Positions 11,155-25,557 of a stretch of 64,000 nucleotides of DNA are shown here, in pieces. Position 1 is the stretch's first letter. Each line of letters begins with the position of its first letter. The position numbers and the translations under genes are program-made. The notes beneath the pieces were generated by a model, which did no database searches, had not been told where the DNA came from, and saw nothing but the letters and a program-made list of their open reading frames with translations. Origin of the DNA: Agrostemma githago (lineage: Eukaryota; Streptophyta; Magnoliopsida; Caryophyllales; Caryophyllaceae); the NCBI GenBank assembly GCA_958450325.1, contig OY288251.1:10124001-10188000 (forward strand), in the 5' to 3' direction.

Positions 11155-12606
11155 TAGTGCGCCCGGTTGCCTAGTAAACTGATTTGTGGCAAGCTGTACC
11201 ACCTGTGTCTCCAACATCTTTAACTGTGCATCTTTAGATTGATCGTTTTTTTGCATCTGAATCATAAGAGATTGCATCATACCCTTCAATTTCTGGTGCT
11301 CACTAGGAACCGAAGCCGGAGTCACAGGCGGTGGAGGAATAGCAAGAGGCTTTTGGAAGCCTTGTTGTTGTTATTGTCCGCGATGAGGCGGAACGTACAG
11401 TTGTTGCTTCAGCGGAGGGATAGGGTTCAATACATTCTGACTCGTCCAACTAAATTTTGGATGTTCCCTAGTCCGCTCATTATAGTAGTTGGAATAGGGA
11501 TTACCTTTCTTATAGTGTTGCAAAGCTAGAACCTGTTCCGTCCCAGTCATACATTCTTCCGCGCTATGGCCTTCGATACCGCATCGCTCACACATGGCCT
11601 CCTGTTTGATCATAGCATGGACAGCTTGCTGATGGGTCTCATTTTTATGAGGCGGATTCTGAATTTTATCGAAACGAGCATGAAGATGATCAAATTGAGT
11701 TATAATCTCACTAGTTTCAGTTGCGGCTACCCGAACATTACCCCTCGGATTTCCATATTTGGCCCGATGTGTGGCCATCTCTTCAATCAATTTCCAACCC
11801 TTATCATCATCGATATTGTTTTGGAAACGTCCGTTAGCTACACCATCAAGAATAGCTCAATTATCATGAAATAACCCGTTATAGAACTGATTGCATAAGA
11901 ACCATGGATCGAATCCGTGATGAGGAATAGAACGGACTAGATCCTTAAATCTAGTCCATGTTTCGTTAAGATATTCCAATGGTCCTTGTTTAAAACTGGT
12001 TATCTGACTTCGTATCTGATTGGTGCGATGAGAAGGATAAAAATGCTTGTAAAAAGCAAGCGTTAGCGAGTTCTAGTCATTAATACTGACAACTTGCTTA
12101 TCAAGGTCTCGATACCATCTACGCGCTGGACCTGCTAGAGAAAATGGAAATAAGGATTCCATTACTTGTTCCTACGTTACCTCAGGAATAGCTAAAATCG
12201 AACAACAATAATCAATGAATATCTCCATATGTTGTCTGAGGTCTTCGTCTTTCTTGCCCAAGAAAGTATTCTGTTTCACTAAATTAATATAAGCGGGACG
12301 AATCTCGAAAGAGCCAGTAGTAGGAGTCGGTAGCTTCCATCCTCTCGAGATGTTAGCCTGAGTCTGCTCAGAGTGAGTGTAAAGCTTCAGCGGCATGATT
12401 GGGAGAGTGGTATCTGACTCGGTGTCTGACTTAGAACTAGAGTCGTCCTCTTCGTGGGACGAATATTCCACTTCCTGGTTAGTGGAAATTGAGTCAAGCG
12501 AACTAGAATTTTCCGCTTGACAAACTTCCCTCCAAAAACTCTGTCTAGCTCGTAAAGTCTTCTCGGGCTCGGGATGATGAATCTTGGACATGTTAGACCT
12601 GGGCAT
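11155..12606 (-). pseudogene. Athila-1 gag, N-terminal and central part
   Basis: Structural polyprotein that would coat element RNA. The likely start is ATG at 12606 (MPRSNMSK) or 12591. The N-terminal half is acidic and Ser-rich; the centre has the capsid-like retrotransposon gag pattern (FPFSLAG...W, LAFYKHFYP). A zinc knuckle of the CX2CX4HX4C type (CERCGIEGHSAEEC) lies in the 11371-11790 stretch and would bind RNA. In-frame stops occur at 12172, 12073, 11857 and 11371, so no full product can be made. The frame carries on, across the nested Tat-1 element, into the gag tail at 2057. Confidence 0.87.
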
Positions 12607-12704
12607 AAACAAAATTACGAAGGAAAATAAGAGAACCATCTCATGGAACGAAAGTTCCCTGAGACAAAAGATAAACTAAAACGACAAGTAAAATTACACT
12701 ATCT

Positions 12705-12724
12705 TCCCGGCAACGACGCCAAAA
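12705..12724 (-). other. Primer binding site of Athila-1
   Basis: On the minus strand TTTTGGCGTCGTTGCCGGG begins two to three bases after the LTR end. It differs by one base from the TGGCGCCGTTGCCGGGG site of Athila-2 and of Athila/Calypso elements in general, which is described as matching tRNA-Asp. Confidence 0.8.
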
Positions 12725-12726
12725 TT

Positions 12727-14041
12727 TGATAAGCAGATCGTATACCTATCAAAGATAACTAACTACGGTCCAACTAAAAATATAGTCAGGGAAGTCGGGA
12801 TCGATTCCACAGGGAGACAACAAATTCTACTTGTATTAAAGTCTATCTAAGTAACCAATCGAGGGGGTTTTGTGTTTGTTTGACTAATCTAAAAGTGGTG
12901 CGGGAAGAGAACTAAATGAGAAGAATAAATAAGACAAATTTATATGGAGAGAATACTAGGATTGTCGGTTCAATATGAATTTCATATGGTTACGGTCTAG
13001 GTCACAGGTCTATCATAGATATTGGTCTAAAGGGTAGTGAAAAGATCTTTATGATCCGCTATTCACCCTAGCATGCTTCTAAAGGCTTCCGATCTTATTA
13101 GGGCACACTAATGTGTTGTAGCAGGTCTAACTCTTACAAGACTTCCGATCTAAGGTTCGAGTTTACCAATTCAATTAATCAATTACGTCAACTTAATCAA
13201 TCAATCTCAATTAAATGCTACAATTAACAACTTAGACGCAATATTGTTGACGGATCTATAAACTATTTAGCGACCACGTTCAATTCGCAGATCCCCTAAA
13301 TCCTAGCGAGGGAAATTATCTATTCATAATTAAATCAAGAAAAACAATGGTGATAAACGATTTTACTAGATTAAGCATGACAAATGATAACAAGATTGAA
13401 AATAGCATAAACAATCTAAAGAGATTAAGAACAATTAAGAACAAAGAACAAAGAAGGAAGAAAGATTAAATTAAATTACCAAAGGGAATGATGGATATTC
13501 AAAGTTGCAATCGTACGCAAACCAAGATTAAGAGAGAAAACTAAAACCTAGAAGTAAAGTAATTGTCTGAGAGAGATTAGAAGTAAAAGTGCAAAAGTGT
13601 AAGTGTGTTTGCAAACTGGTTTAAGCCTTCTTAATTAATACACTTACAATTCTAAAATTAATTAAGGAAACAGCTTCTTCAACACGAAAATAGTCGGTCG
13701 ACTACTTTAATAGTCGGTCGACTAAAATTGACTCATTTGTCTTCTGCTGCTCCCCAAATTGTCGGCCGACTATTTTCATAGTCGGTCGACTATCCTCTTG
13801 GCCGGCCAACTATTTTAATAGTCGATCGACTAACATTGACCCATTTCTGCATTCCGTTCTTTCCATCTTCGTTTTGGCTCAGTTTTGGTTCGTTTCAGCT
13901 CATGTGGCTTCCGTTCCTGAAAAAAGACAAGGCACACCACAAAGTAGACAGTTCGGGGCAAAATGGTAGCTTACACTACTCGATAAACACGGGAATAAGC
14001 ACATAAAAAGCATAATAAGTGTGTATAAAATACACGCATCA
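12727..14041 (-). repeat. Athila-1 5' LTR
   Basis: 1,315 bp. On the minus strand it starts TGATGCGTGTATTTTATACA and ends GATCTGCTTATCA next to the PBS. It contains the Athila-type phrase for 'cc(a/t)gtggaatcgatcccgac' (plus strand near 12790-12815). A cluster of GTCGGTCGACTA palindromes occupies 13688-13835; the same palindrome recurs in the gag tail at 1745-1885. Confidence 0.88.
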
Positions 14042-14061
14042 GCTCTCATATTATTCCTCAA

Positions 14062-15907
14062 CTAAAATGGAAGATTAGAAACACTAAAACAGATCATCAG
14101 AGTCTGAAACATCTCTTGGATCAGAGGATTGCTACCCCATTACAACAGAAATGGTTAGCCAAATTATTAGGGTACAATTACACCATTGAATACCAGAAAG
14201 AGAAGGAGAATCTCGCGGCTGATGCCCTTTCTCGTGTGCACAGTTCGGAACTGCTACAGATGCTAGTCAATGCTATGAGCACTGACCTATACACGAAAAT
14301 CTAGGAGTCTTGGTGCAAGGATGAGCAATTAATAGCCCTCATTTCAGACCTTAAGCAAGACCCTGCATCCCACAAACACTTTGAGTGGGTAGGGAATCAA
14401 CTAAAGAGGAAGGGGAAGTTAGTGGTAGGCAAATTAGATGGACTCCAACAGAAACTAATATCCATGATGCACGATTCACTCCAAGCTAGTCATTCGCGGA
14501 TAGAAGCTTCTTATCAAAGGTTAAAACATAAATTCTATTGGAAAGGGATGAAGGAAGATATCAAGAAATATGTCCGAGAATGTTCTGTATACTAGCAATG
14601 TAAGTATGATAGATCAGTCTCACTAGGTAAACTTCAACCCCTACCTATGAGAAACGACTCCATCATGGTGGTAGTAGATAGACTCAGCAAGGCAGTGTAT
14701 TTCATACACCTGCAACACCCTTACACAGCCACTGAAGTTTCACAAGCGTATTTCGACTTCATCTATAAGCTACACAGAATGTCTGAGAAAGTGTTATCAG
14801 ATAGAGATCCTATATTCGTCAGTAAATTCTGGCAAGAGCTATTCACAGTACAGGGTGTCGAGGTCAATCTAAGTTCAGCATATCATCCACAAATTGACGG
14901 TCAGACTGAGGTAGTTAAATGATGTTTGGAGACGTATTTTGGGTGTTTTTGTCACGAAAATCCCAGTGATTGGTGTAAATGGTTGCCTGGAGCAGAATTT
15001 TGGTACTATACTTCGTATCATAATTCCATGATCAAATGCACACAATTTAAGGTGTTATATGGACAACCACCCCCATGTGTATTTACCTAATTTATCTGGT
15101 GCAAGTAAAGTAGAAACGGTTGAAGGAATGCTATTGGGAAGAGAAGAAGCGCTTAAAGGGATCAGATTGAATTTAGCTAGAGCTCAAAATCGTATGAAGC
15201 AACAAACAGACAAGAAGAGAAGTGAGCGTGAATTTTCAGAAGAAGATTGGGTTTTTCTCAAACTACAACCTTATAGACAATCCTCTCTTGAGGGAAGGGA
15301 GAACCAGAAATTATCCAAGAAGTATTACGATCCCTATATGATCAGCAAAAAGATAGGTCTGGTTGCTTATAAACTAGCCCTCCTTACTGCATCAAAAATC
15401 CATCACACACTTCATGTATCTATGCTAAAAATGTCTCATGGAACGCCACCCCTTTGCAACCCCATACCTAATCCTCACCCCATCCCTGATGAACCAGAAC
15501 AGATAATGGCAAGAAAAACTGTGAAAAGAGGCCCCATATCCGCTACTAAGGTACTTGTCAAGTGGAAAAATGGTCTTATTGAAGACGGTACATGCGAATG
15601 CTTGTACGATTTGCAGAAGAGTCATCCAAATTTTGATCCTTGGGGACAAGGATCAACTCAAGGGGAAGGTAATGATACGAATACCATGGGAAAGAATGCT
15701 ACTACTGATATGCAAAGCACACTAGCATCTGCACCCGCACAGCACAACAAGAGCACGCAACATTCCAAGGTCACCCAGGACACCCACCAGCTTCTAGAAG
15801 GCGCCAGCTCACTACTCAAAGACAGCTCACCAATCACTCAAGACAAAGACCCTCCCAACGGGCAAGGAGCGTCTCCCAGCCAGCATATGGAAAAGGTAAA
15901 AGAATGA
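14062..15907 (+). pseudogene. Chromovirus pol fragment: RNase H tail, integrase, chromodomain-like C-terminus
   Basis: Remnant of a plus-strand Ty3/gypsy chromovirus that received Athila-1. Order: end of RNase H (TDHQSLKHLLDQR, then ALSR near 14235), integrase zinc-binding segment (H...H...C..C, 14470-14605), catalytic core (14647-14922) and a C-terminal part (15059-15907) with a chromodomain-like VLVKWKNG segment. It is defective. There are stops at 14302 and 14594. The part that should carry the first catalytic Asp between LQPLP and the VVVDRLSK block is missing. The second Asp (SDRDPIF) and the Glu (DGQTEVV) are present, and a frameshift lies between 14922 and 15059. The terminal TGA uses the first three bases of the LTR. 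Confidence 0.85.
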
Positions 15908-16209
15908 AGTACTAAGCCTGAATAGAATCACCTACTAGCTGTCATCCTTTGAACCTTGCACTAGCATTAGTCCTATAAGCAGATATCCTGTCATATGTCA
16001 GAAACCAACAATTGAAAAAGCGTATTTTCCAACTTCCCTCAAATTCTGTAATCAATCTACTTTTAGCTTGAACCTAGGCCTTCCTTTCTTTACACAGGAG
16101 GCTACAATTCATGCTTAATGAAGCCTATCAATTTGTATTGAACAACTTCTATTTAATATAATTTCCCTATTAACAATTTGTTTGCTTTACTCTTCTTATT
16201 TACATATCA
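15905..16209 (+). repeat. Short chromovirus LTR (probable)
   Basis: It starts TGAAGTACT after a purine-rich stretch (GGAAAAGGTAAAAGAA, 15889-15904) and ends TTACATATCA directly before a TTGGTATCAGA site. TG...CA ends, a purine tract before it and an initiator-Met-like PBS after it fit an LTR of 305 bp. There is no second copy in the window, so the borders are inferred. Confidence 0.5.
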
Positions 16210-16210
16210 G

Positions 16211-16222
16211 TTGGTATCAGAC
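16211..16222 (+). other. Initiator-Met-type primer binding site following the LTR
   Basis: TTGGTATCAGAC is close to the usual TGGTATCAGAGC complement of initiator tRNA-Met and begins one base after the inferred LTR end. A PBS after the LTR that closes a pol gene implies a second element copy, or its leader, continuing to the right. Confidence 0.5.
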
Positions 16223-18672
<2,450 letters not shown>

Positions 18673-18674
18673 GG

Positions 18675-18725
18675 GGGGATCAGGGGAGTTAGCAACTCTT
18701 GGAGAGTTGCTTAGTGTTGATCCCC
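18675..18725. repeat. Foldback hairpin at the left end of TIR element A
   Basis: GGGGATCA (18675-18682) pairs with TGATCCCC (18718-18725), and inside it GCAACTC pairs with GAGTTGC around a short loop. The left terminus can therefore fold on itself. Confidence 0.75.
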
Positions 18726-19734
18726 TCCATCCATTCATCCTAATATGGATGGTGGATGGATGGGGTTCAATTATATATATAAAAAAAAAACTCGAATGAC
18801 ATGTTGCGGGACTGACGTGCTGCGGGACAGCCATCAACCATCACTAATCAGCCATCAACCATCCCTAATAATAGCTTCCCCCCTCACCCTACGTACATTA
18901 ATTTCACTTCTCTCTATACTCCCGCCCAAACCCCTTTACACTTCCCCATTCAACCACTTTTGAATTCATTTCACCGGCCATCTCCATCTCCATTGCTCTC
19001 TTCCTCTCTCTAAAAAAAACCCATCTCCATCTCCATCTCCGCAGCTTCTCCATCTCCGATCATGCCTAAAATTCCGATAATCATGCAAAGGTATGTTGAA
19101 GGTTCCATAATCGACCTCCGATTTTGTATCCCTTTTGTATGTTGAAATAAAAACTTCATCAGTGAAGGTTCAACCCTTTTGTATCCCTTTTGATTTTCGA
19201 CTTCCATTTGCATGAACTCCGGTCATGCATAAACTCTAAAAAGTGGTAAAAGAGCATTTTTCCAACCCGATAACCCTAATTTTGAGTTGAAGTTGTTGTA
19301 GTTGTATAGTGGTTGTAGTTATAGAGTCAAAGATGAAGTTTTTATTTCTTTGTTGAAGTTCATGTTGTAGTTCTGAACAGCAATCTTATCGTTGAAGTTC
19401 ATGTTGAAGTTCATGAAGTTTTTATTTCTTTGTTGAAGTTCATGTTGAAGTTCCCATAATTGTCATTGTAATTATGCATGTGGCATCGATTAGGAAGTTT
19501 TTTATTGTTGTTCTGTACATCTGCTGTAGTTGTATAGTCATACATACTATGTTCTATAACCACACTGTTGTAGTTGTATGGTCATACAATTTACATGCTT
19601 CCTTGTTGAAGTTTATGTTAAAGTAGTCTTATATTCTCATGTTAAAATCCCCATGATCATCCCATGATCATCTTCCTAATGATGCATGTGACATAACTGA
19701 TGCGGGTTTTGTTGTAAAGTCACACTGATGACAT

Positions 19735-20185
19735 TGTATAGTAACAGAATATTGTATAGTCGCACTCGTTATGTTGCAGAGTCACACATTTGAGGTTGTA
19801 TAGTCATACAAAGTTGCATAGGCTGTTTAGGAAGATAAATATTTGAAATTTGAATAGTCATCCAGAGTTGGTTATACAATCACCTGTTTGAAGCTACAAA
19901 GTCGCACTCGTTATATTTTGTTATGAAGTCACCGACTGTTGTATAGTCACACGTTTGAAGCTACACAGTCGCACTCGTTATGATGCAGAGTCACACGCTT
20001 TATATTGTATAGTCATACAGAGTTGCATAGGCTGTAAGTTGAATAGTCATACAGTGTTGGCTATAAAGTCACCCGTTTGAAGGTGTATAGTCACACTCGT
20101 TATGTTTCAGAGTCACGGACATTTTATTGTAGAATCACACAGTTTAAGCTGTATACTCAGTTGTACAGTCACACTCATTACGCAT
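19735..20185. repeat. Degenerate TATAGTCACAC repeats upstream of the Ulp1-associated gene
   Basis: At least a dozen irregularly spaced (every 20-35 bp) variants of GTATAGTCACAC, GTTGCAGAGTCACAC and CACTCGTTATG. They stop just before a plausible splice acceptor (TTATTGCAG, about 20189-20197). Confidence 0.75.
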
Positions 20186-20199
20186 GTTGTTATTGCAGC

Positions 20200-21528
20200 A
20201 GAAAGGCTGGTGCAAAGAAGAAAGTTCGAACGAAGGCAGGTAAGAAGAAGGACGTGGCAGAGACATCGGTTCGCGACCACGTAATTGATGACAGAGTGTT
20301 TGTGGACAAAAAATTTGGTAAGAAGAAGAAGAAGAAGATTGTTGAAGATACATCGGGGGACCGCATCGTTCCTGAGACGGATGTGAGGGGGACAAAAATT
20401 GTTGATGAAAGCAGACGAAAGAAAAAAAAGAGGGTCACATTTGATACACCGATCGCCGAGTTGGATGTGGGGGGGAAAGAAAATGTTGAGGAAAGCAGGT
20501 CAAAGAAAAAGAGGAGGGGTTACACCATTAATATAATTTACCTTCACCAAAAAAAAAGAAGGGTCACATCTGATACACCGACCGACCCCACTGCCGTGCG
20601 CGTGTCTTGGGGTAAGAGGAGAGGGGATCGACAACAAGGTCGGCTAGCAGTAAAAAGAGAGCCTGGAGGTCAGCCAGATGTTCACTGTAGGCCCAGGCGG
20701 TTGCACCAGCTAATTGCGCAATTGTTAGATGATCAGATTGAGAGGGTGCGTGGCGTTGGCTTCGGCGGGTTATTGGAGCTGAGGATCGAATCGGTCCCCA
20801 TTGACCACGCGCTTATGTTCCTCCGTGCGTTTTCTGACGGGTCCCATATTTTCCGTGCCTCACGCCGAGAGGCATTCATGATGTCAAAGTACGACGTCCA
20901 CGATTGCCTCCAGCTACCTTTAGGACCTCATCCGGTGAAAGTAATCCCAACAAAAAACAAGAAAGGGGCAGACTCACCTGACGTGATCAGGTTAAAGAGT
21001 ACTTGAAGGAAGGACTTCGATGTGGTGGACAGCAGCGGGCCAATAAAATTAGGGAGGGTGCACGAAAAGTTAATGGCAACCAAAGCCGCTGACGACGACT
21101 TTGTCCATAGGTTCGTGTTATTTGCGTTATCATCATTCCTCGCGCCTACTACGAACAACTCATTGGACCTGAGCCTGCTGGCCGCAGTGGATGACGTGGG
21201 CTTGATTCGGGAACAGGACTGGTGTAGCTTTGTCCTGCAGGATCTGGTGCGGGCGGGTAAGGAGACGCGTGACTCCAACAAAGTCCTCAACTACCTCCGG
21301 GGGTGCATCCCCGTTCTGATGATTGCGTACTTCCAGCGCTATGATTTCCGTAGCAAGACTTGCAGATGCGACATACCATTTATCGGACATTGGGACGAAT
21401 GGAGAATAGGCGATCGTCTTGCTGGGGTACTGTACTGGAGACAGGGTCACTGGAAAATCAGCTGCGTTCGAAGGTGTGGTACCCACGTACAAGCGGGGAA
21501 ACAGGCAGCGAGTGCACCCCCGCTATAA
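20200..21528 (+). pseudogene. N-terminal domain of a plant Ulp1-associated transposon protein, broken
   Basis: One frame runs through 20200-21528, interrupted by a TGA at 21004-21006. The first 120 residues are a Lys/Arg-rich basic region with three KKK(K)R(V)TFDTP-like repeats, likely a nuclear-targeting tail. Then follows a domain with LLELRIESVPIDHALMF, a DVHDCLQLPLGP turn and, after the stop, FVLFALSSFLAPTTNNS...L...AVDDV....DWCSFVL. This is the pattern of the N-terminal region found ahead of Ulp1-type cysteine protease domains in plant MULE-borne genes. The protease domain itself is absent; the reading continues briefly into unrelated residues. An upstream exon is likely, because the segment follows a TTATTGCAG acceptor. 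Function as a host gene is not supported. Confidence 0.55.
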
Positions 21529-21739
21529 CGATGCCCTCTGACAACCAGCACTCTAGTCCCAAAAGAATAACGACAGGAATGGAGAGAGACGATCAATCGG
21601 AAGACAACGTCGTTGACGTAAGTGATCTCGCGGCCACTCTATAAATCATCAATTAATTGTTCGTGAAACGATTTAATCAGACAGCCCTACCTATGTTGAT
21701 AAAAGCATATACAATTCATAAAACTGTGTTTATAATACA

Positions 21740-22020
21740 GTTGAAATTCAGTAGTCACGGTCATTATGATCACACTCATCCTGATGTATAGTCACACACT
21801 AGTAGCTGTATAGTCACACACTATTACCTGTATAGTCACACACATTATGTTGTCCAGTCACCACTATAAACTGCATAGTCACACGCTATAAGCTGTATAG
21901 TCACACACTTTATGCTGTATAGTGACACACTTTATTCCATATAGTTGCATACTTAGATGCTTAGTCATACTCAGTATGCTGCTTAGTCACACTCGGTATG
22001 CTGTGTAGTCACACTGCCAG
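21740..22020. repeat. Degenerate TATAGTCACAC repeats downstream of the Ulp1-associated gene
   Basis: About ten units of (C/A)TGTATAGTCACACACT and variants, spaced about 20-25 bp. They have the same core as the upstream cluster, so the gene is bracketed by the same repeat on both sides. Inverted forms (GTGTGACT) recur at 23165-23330. Confidence 0.8.
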
Positions 22021-22029
22021 CCTCAACAC

Positions 22030-23800
22030 CACTGAGCTTTACACTAATGATTTGACTTCAACTAAATTATCGGACGACCGGCAGTTTTTCATGAATTTCT
22101 GAAGGTGTACGCTAGCCTTTTGCGATTTCTGTGAGCAGGCTGCCTCCAAGGTAAGAGAAATAGCGACGAGGAACCAGGCAGTTCCAAGTCAAGACCCGTC
22201 CTCTCAACAATTCTGGGAAGATCCAGCTGTCCTCCGGTATATCGATGAAGTCGTTCCGTTGGCCGGCCAGATGACCGAGTAGCTTTAGTGACCATAATTT
22301 GAAGATTGACAATTGTGGACACGTCGTTGTAGACTTCTATTATGCATAATCTCACACACCATATTACCAACATGACATAAATAAAACATAATTCCCATAA
22401 ATCTTTGAACAACATGAAGGTCACAAAAGATTAATTAAGAGAGATCAAGACATACCTCCTGACATTGTGGAATAAGTCGAGATCTAATACGAACGATATT
22501 AGATCTCTATAAGACGTCTTCAAATAATAATAAGATGACCCCAAAATAATAATAAGACGACTTGGAATAATAATAATAATACGTCTTCATAATCTTCAAA
22601 TAATAATACGTCATACTAATACGCCATCTTCAAATAATAATAACATGTACGGTTTCATAATTAATAGGCATGGTTTTAAATTACAGTAATCTCGACCTTC
22701 CATCAAGGTTGAGTAAATATGGAAAAACTCCTTATTTAGTCCGATATTATTGTGATAGCATATCTCTATAAGATCCCGATTTCCAATAAGACCACAATTA
22801 TAGGGAAGAAATATTGTCATAATAATAGGGAAGATATGTTACATATCTCGTAATATTATTATATCATAAAATATTCTTACAAACTATACCTGCAGCAGAA
22901 AACTATAACTACAAGGAACCAACACAATAATAATTTGGCTTGATTAATACCCACAACGCATAAGAACTACAAGTACAACTACAAACCAATATACAATACT
23001 CGACAACCAAAAAAAATTACGATAATAAATATAACAATGATGAAACGTGTGAATAATAAATATAACGTAATAAATATATCAATCTTACCAGCACCAATAT
23101 TTGGAATAATAAAGCAACTTCAACGTAATACAACTACATCTACAGCAAAAAAACTACAAAAACATGGAACGTGTGACTGTCTATCATATTAAGTGTGACT
23201 ATCACGTTATAACTATGTGACTCTTCATATTAACGAACCAAACAAATAAATGGATACATTAAAGAACTGTTCTCAGCGACGTGTGACTGTCCATCATATT
23301 GAGTATGGCTATGACATTACAACTGTGTAACTCTTCAAATTAACAAACCAAACAAAAAAATGGAATTCCAAATGCAAGATACTCATCTTACCTCCTGCAT
23401 GTTGAACAGAAATTTTCGACTGCAAATTTTCGAGCATATAGTCATCGCATGAATCTTCAAGGAACAACACCATTGGAGCATGGAGCATGGAGCATGGAGA
23501 TGTAGAGAAAATTACAATTAGGGTTTAGTTATATTGCATGATAGTATAAATAAGGAGATAAATTTTGATTTGGGATGAATTTTGAATTTTAGTGAGATGA
23601 AATGGTGAGCAATAGGATCAATTTTTGAATTTTAGTGAGAAAGTGAATTTTGGTGATGGAAGTTATGAAAGATAGAGAGAGATTGCGTTGCGAAATGGTG
23701 AGCAATTGTTAGTGAGAAAGTGAATTTTGGTGATGGAAATGATGAAAGATTGAGAGAGATTGCGCTGCTGCTGCCTGCTACTAGTCATTCCACGTACCTC
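22030..23800. other. AT-rich noncoding interior of TIR element A
   Basis: No gene was seen. 22560-22650 has AATAATAATA runs with ACGTC(T/A)TC. 23165-23345 holds two copies of a roughly 115-bp unit starting CGTGTGACTGTC(T/C)ATCATATT. 23570-23760 has a duplicated block (GAAAGTGAATTTTGGTGATGGAA). Confidence 0.6.
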
Positions 23801-23905
23801 CTCTCCCTTTTTTTTATTAATCTAGATCATCCATCCAACCCAAATCAATGGCTAACAACACAACTCACCAACTTCTCAATCCACTACCAACTCTCTTGAT
23901 CCCAT

Positions 23906-23910
<5 letters not shown>

Positions 23911-23994
<84 letters not shown>
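23911..23994. repeat. (TA)n microsatellite between the two TIR elements
   Basis: A pure TA tract of 84 bp. It is at once the right border of TIR element A and the left border of TIR element B. Confidence 0.97.
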
Positions 23995-23997
<3 letters not shown>

Positions 23998-25557
23998 GCA
24001 GGATCTGGTACATTTGTCATATTTGCTACAATTTACCTCTTAATTGTGACCATTAGATCTCCATGATCAAGGGTTGAAATTAAAACTCTCTAAATCCCAA
24101 AGCATTTTTTTCTCAGATTTTTATAGTTATTTCAATGTACAAACAAGATTATTTTAATGAAGAAGAATAGTTATTTTATAGTTAACTCAATTATTTACTG
24201 GGAATAATGTTATCAGGTTATTTCAATGTAGATACGTAATGATTTCAATGTAGAAAGATATTTATTGTATTGAATAACTTGTGTTATTCCATTGTAGAAA
24301 CTCAGTTATTAGAACTCGTGGTGTTGTATTGAGATGAAATTCAAATATAATTAACTTTATAATAATGTTATTCGATTTTACGTAGTTATTCCAAAGAAGA
24401 AACTCAGTTATTGTAATGAATATCTCATGTTATTATATTGGGCCGACACTAAAATATAATCAGTTTTAAAATAATGTTATCTCATTTTACGTAGTTATTA
24501 GTCCAATGTATACTCAGTTATTGTAATGAATGACTCGTTTTATTGTATTGGGATGAAACATCTCGCATGTCATTGAGGGTGCACCCAGCGAAAGACACTT
24601 CACTGAAAAGCAAAAACAAAGAGAGTATCAATTACAGTAGAAAAAAAATTAAAAAATTGAAGTACAATAATCACATATGTGCTATAGAATAATTATAAAA
24701 ACACTATAAAATAACCCTGGTTATAAAACATAGTAACTAAAATAATGAAATAACTTCAAGAATAATATAGAATAACCGCAATAATAGTATAGAATAATTA
24801 GAATAACATAATAAAATAATTAGGTATTTCATAGTAATAATAATGTACAAAACCAGAAATTCATGCTATGAAATAATATGTAGTTATTTCAATGTTCATA
24901 TTCAAGTATTTCATTGTTCATATTCAAGTATTGCAATAACAAGTTCAGTACACCCTAAAAACTCAACGAATTAACATGAAGACCATCAAACCCTAATATT
25001 CAAACGCAATTTTGTGAAAAATTTGTGAATGATTGTTTAATATAGAACGAATTGCCCAATCAGATTGACAATTAGATTGACGAATTTGACAAAATTTGAA
25101 ATCAGAACGAAATCAGAAAATCAAAAATCAGAACGAAATTAGAAAATTGACGATTAGAACGAATTGACGATTAGAAAATTGACGAAATAAGGAATCAGAA
25201 CGAAACTCTGCACTACGAAATCAGAATGAAAATTAGAACGAAAATACCTAATTGATGGAGTAAAGGGTTTCTTTTGCCGGAAATCAACACACAAATTGAT
25301 GGAGTAAAGTGTCTGGAACGAATTTGACAGAATTGTCGAGGTTTCTTTTGATGGAGTAAAGGGTTCTTTTGGTCTGGTTAACGTGATGTTGTGAATTAGG
25401 TTGGGGATTATGTTTTCTTCCTATTGGTGGAGTAAAGAGTTTGGGGAAGGATTAACGTGATGTTCTCATTTAATCTTGGCCTTTGATTTAACTGTATTTG
25501 ATGGCCAGGATCAGTAGGTAAATTGTAGGAAAATGTAGGAAATGTAAAAGATCCTAC

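Larger units (their letters stand above)
1..14041 (-). mobile_element. Athila-like Ty3/gypsy element (Athila-1), 3' end off the window
   Basis: A minus-strand LTR retrotransposon. In its own direction it shows a 5' LTR (14041-12727), a tRNA-Asp-type primer binding site (12724-12705), gag, protease and RT, and it leaves the window inside RT at base 1. The Athila assignment rests on the gag and protease sequence (QLRSG before the protease; DLGASVSVMP at the active site), on the PBS, and on an LTR starting TGATGCGTGTATTTTATACA. The element is split by the nested Tat-1 element at 2058-11149. Several nonsense codons and one frameshift show that it is dead. The 3' LTR, integrase and left target duplication are not in the window. 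Confidence 0.88.
18673..23910. mobile_element. TIR element A, anchored in TA microsatellites
   Basis: A 5.2-kb interval bounded by microsatellites. The left end reads GGGGGATCAGGGGAGTTAG; the complement of the right end reads AATGGGATCAAGAGAGTTGG, and both ends then run into a GGATGGATG-rich stretch, giving imperfect inverted ends of some 60-90 bp. The interior carries a broken protein-coding region (20200-21528) flanked by degenerate TATAGTCACAC repeats. The ends, gene cargo and GGATC motif suggest a Mutator-like or Micron-like DNA element. I see no transposase domain, so it is probably non-autonomous. Confidence 0.5.
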
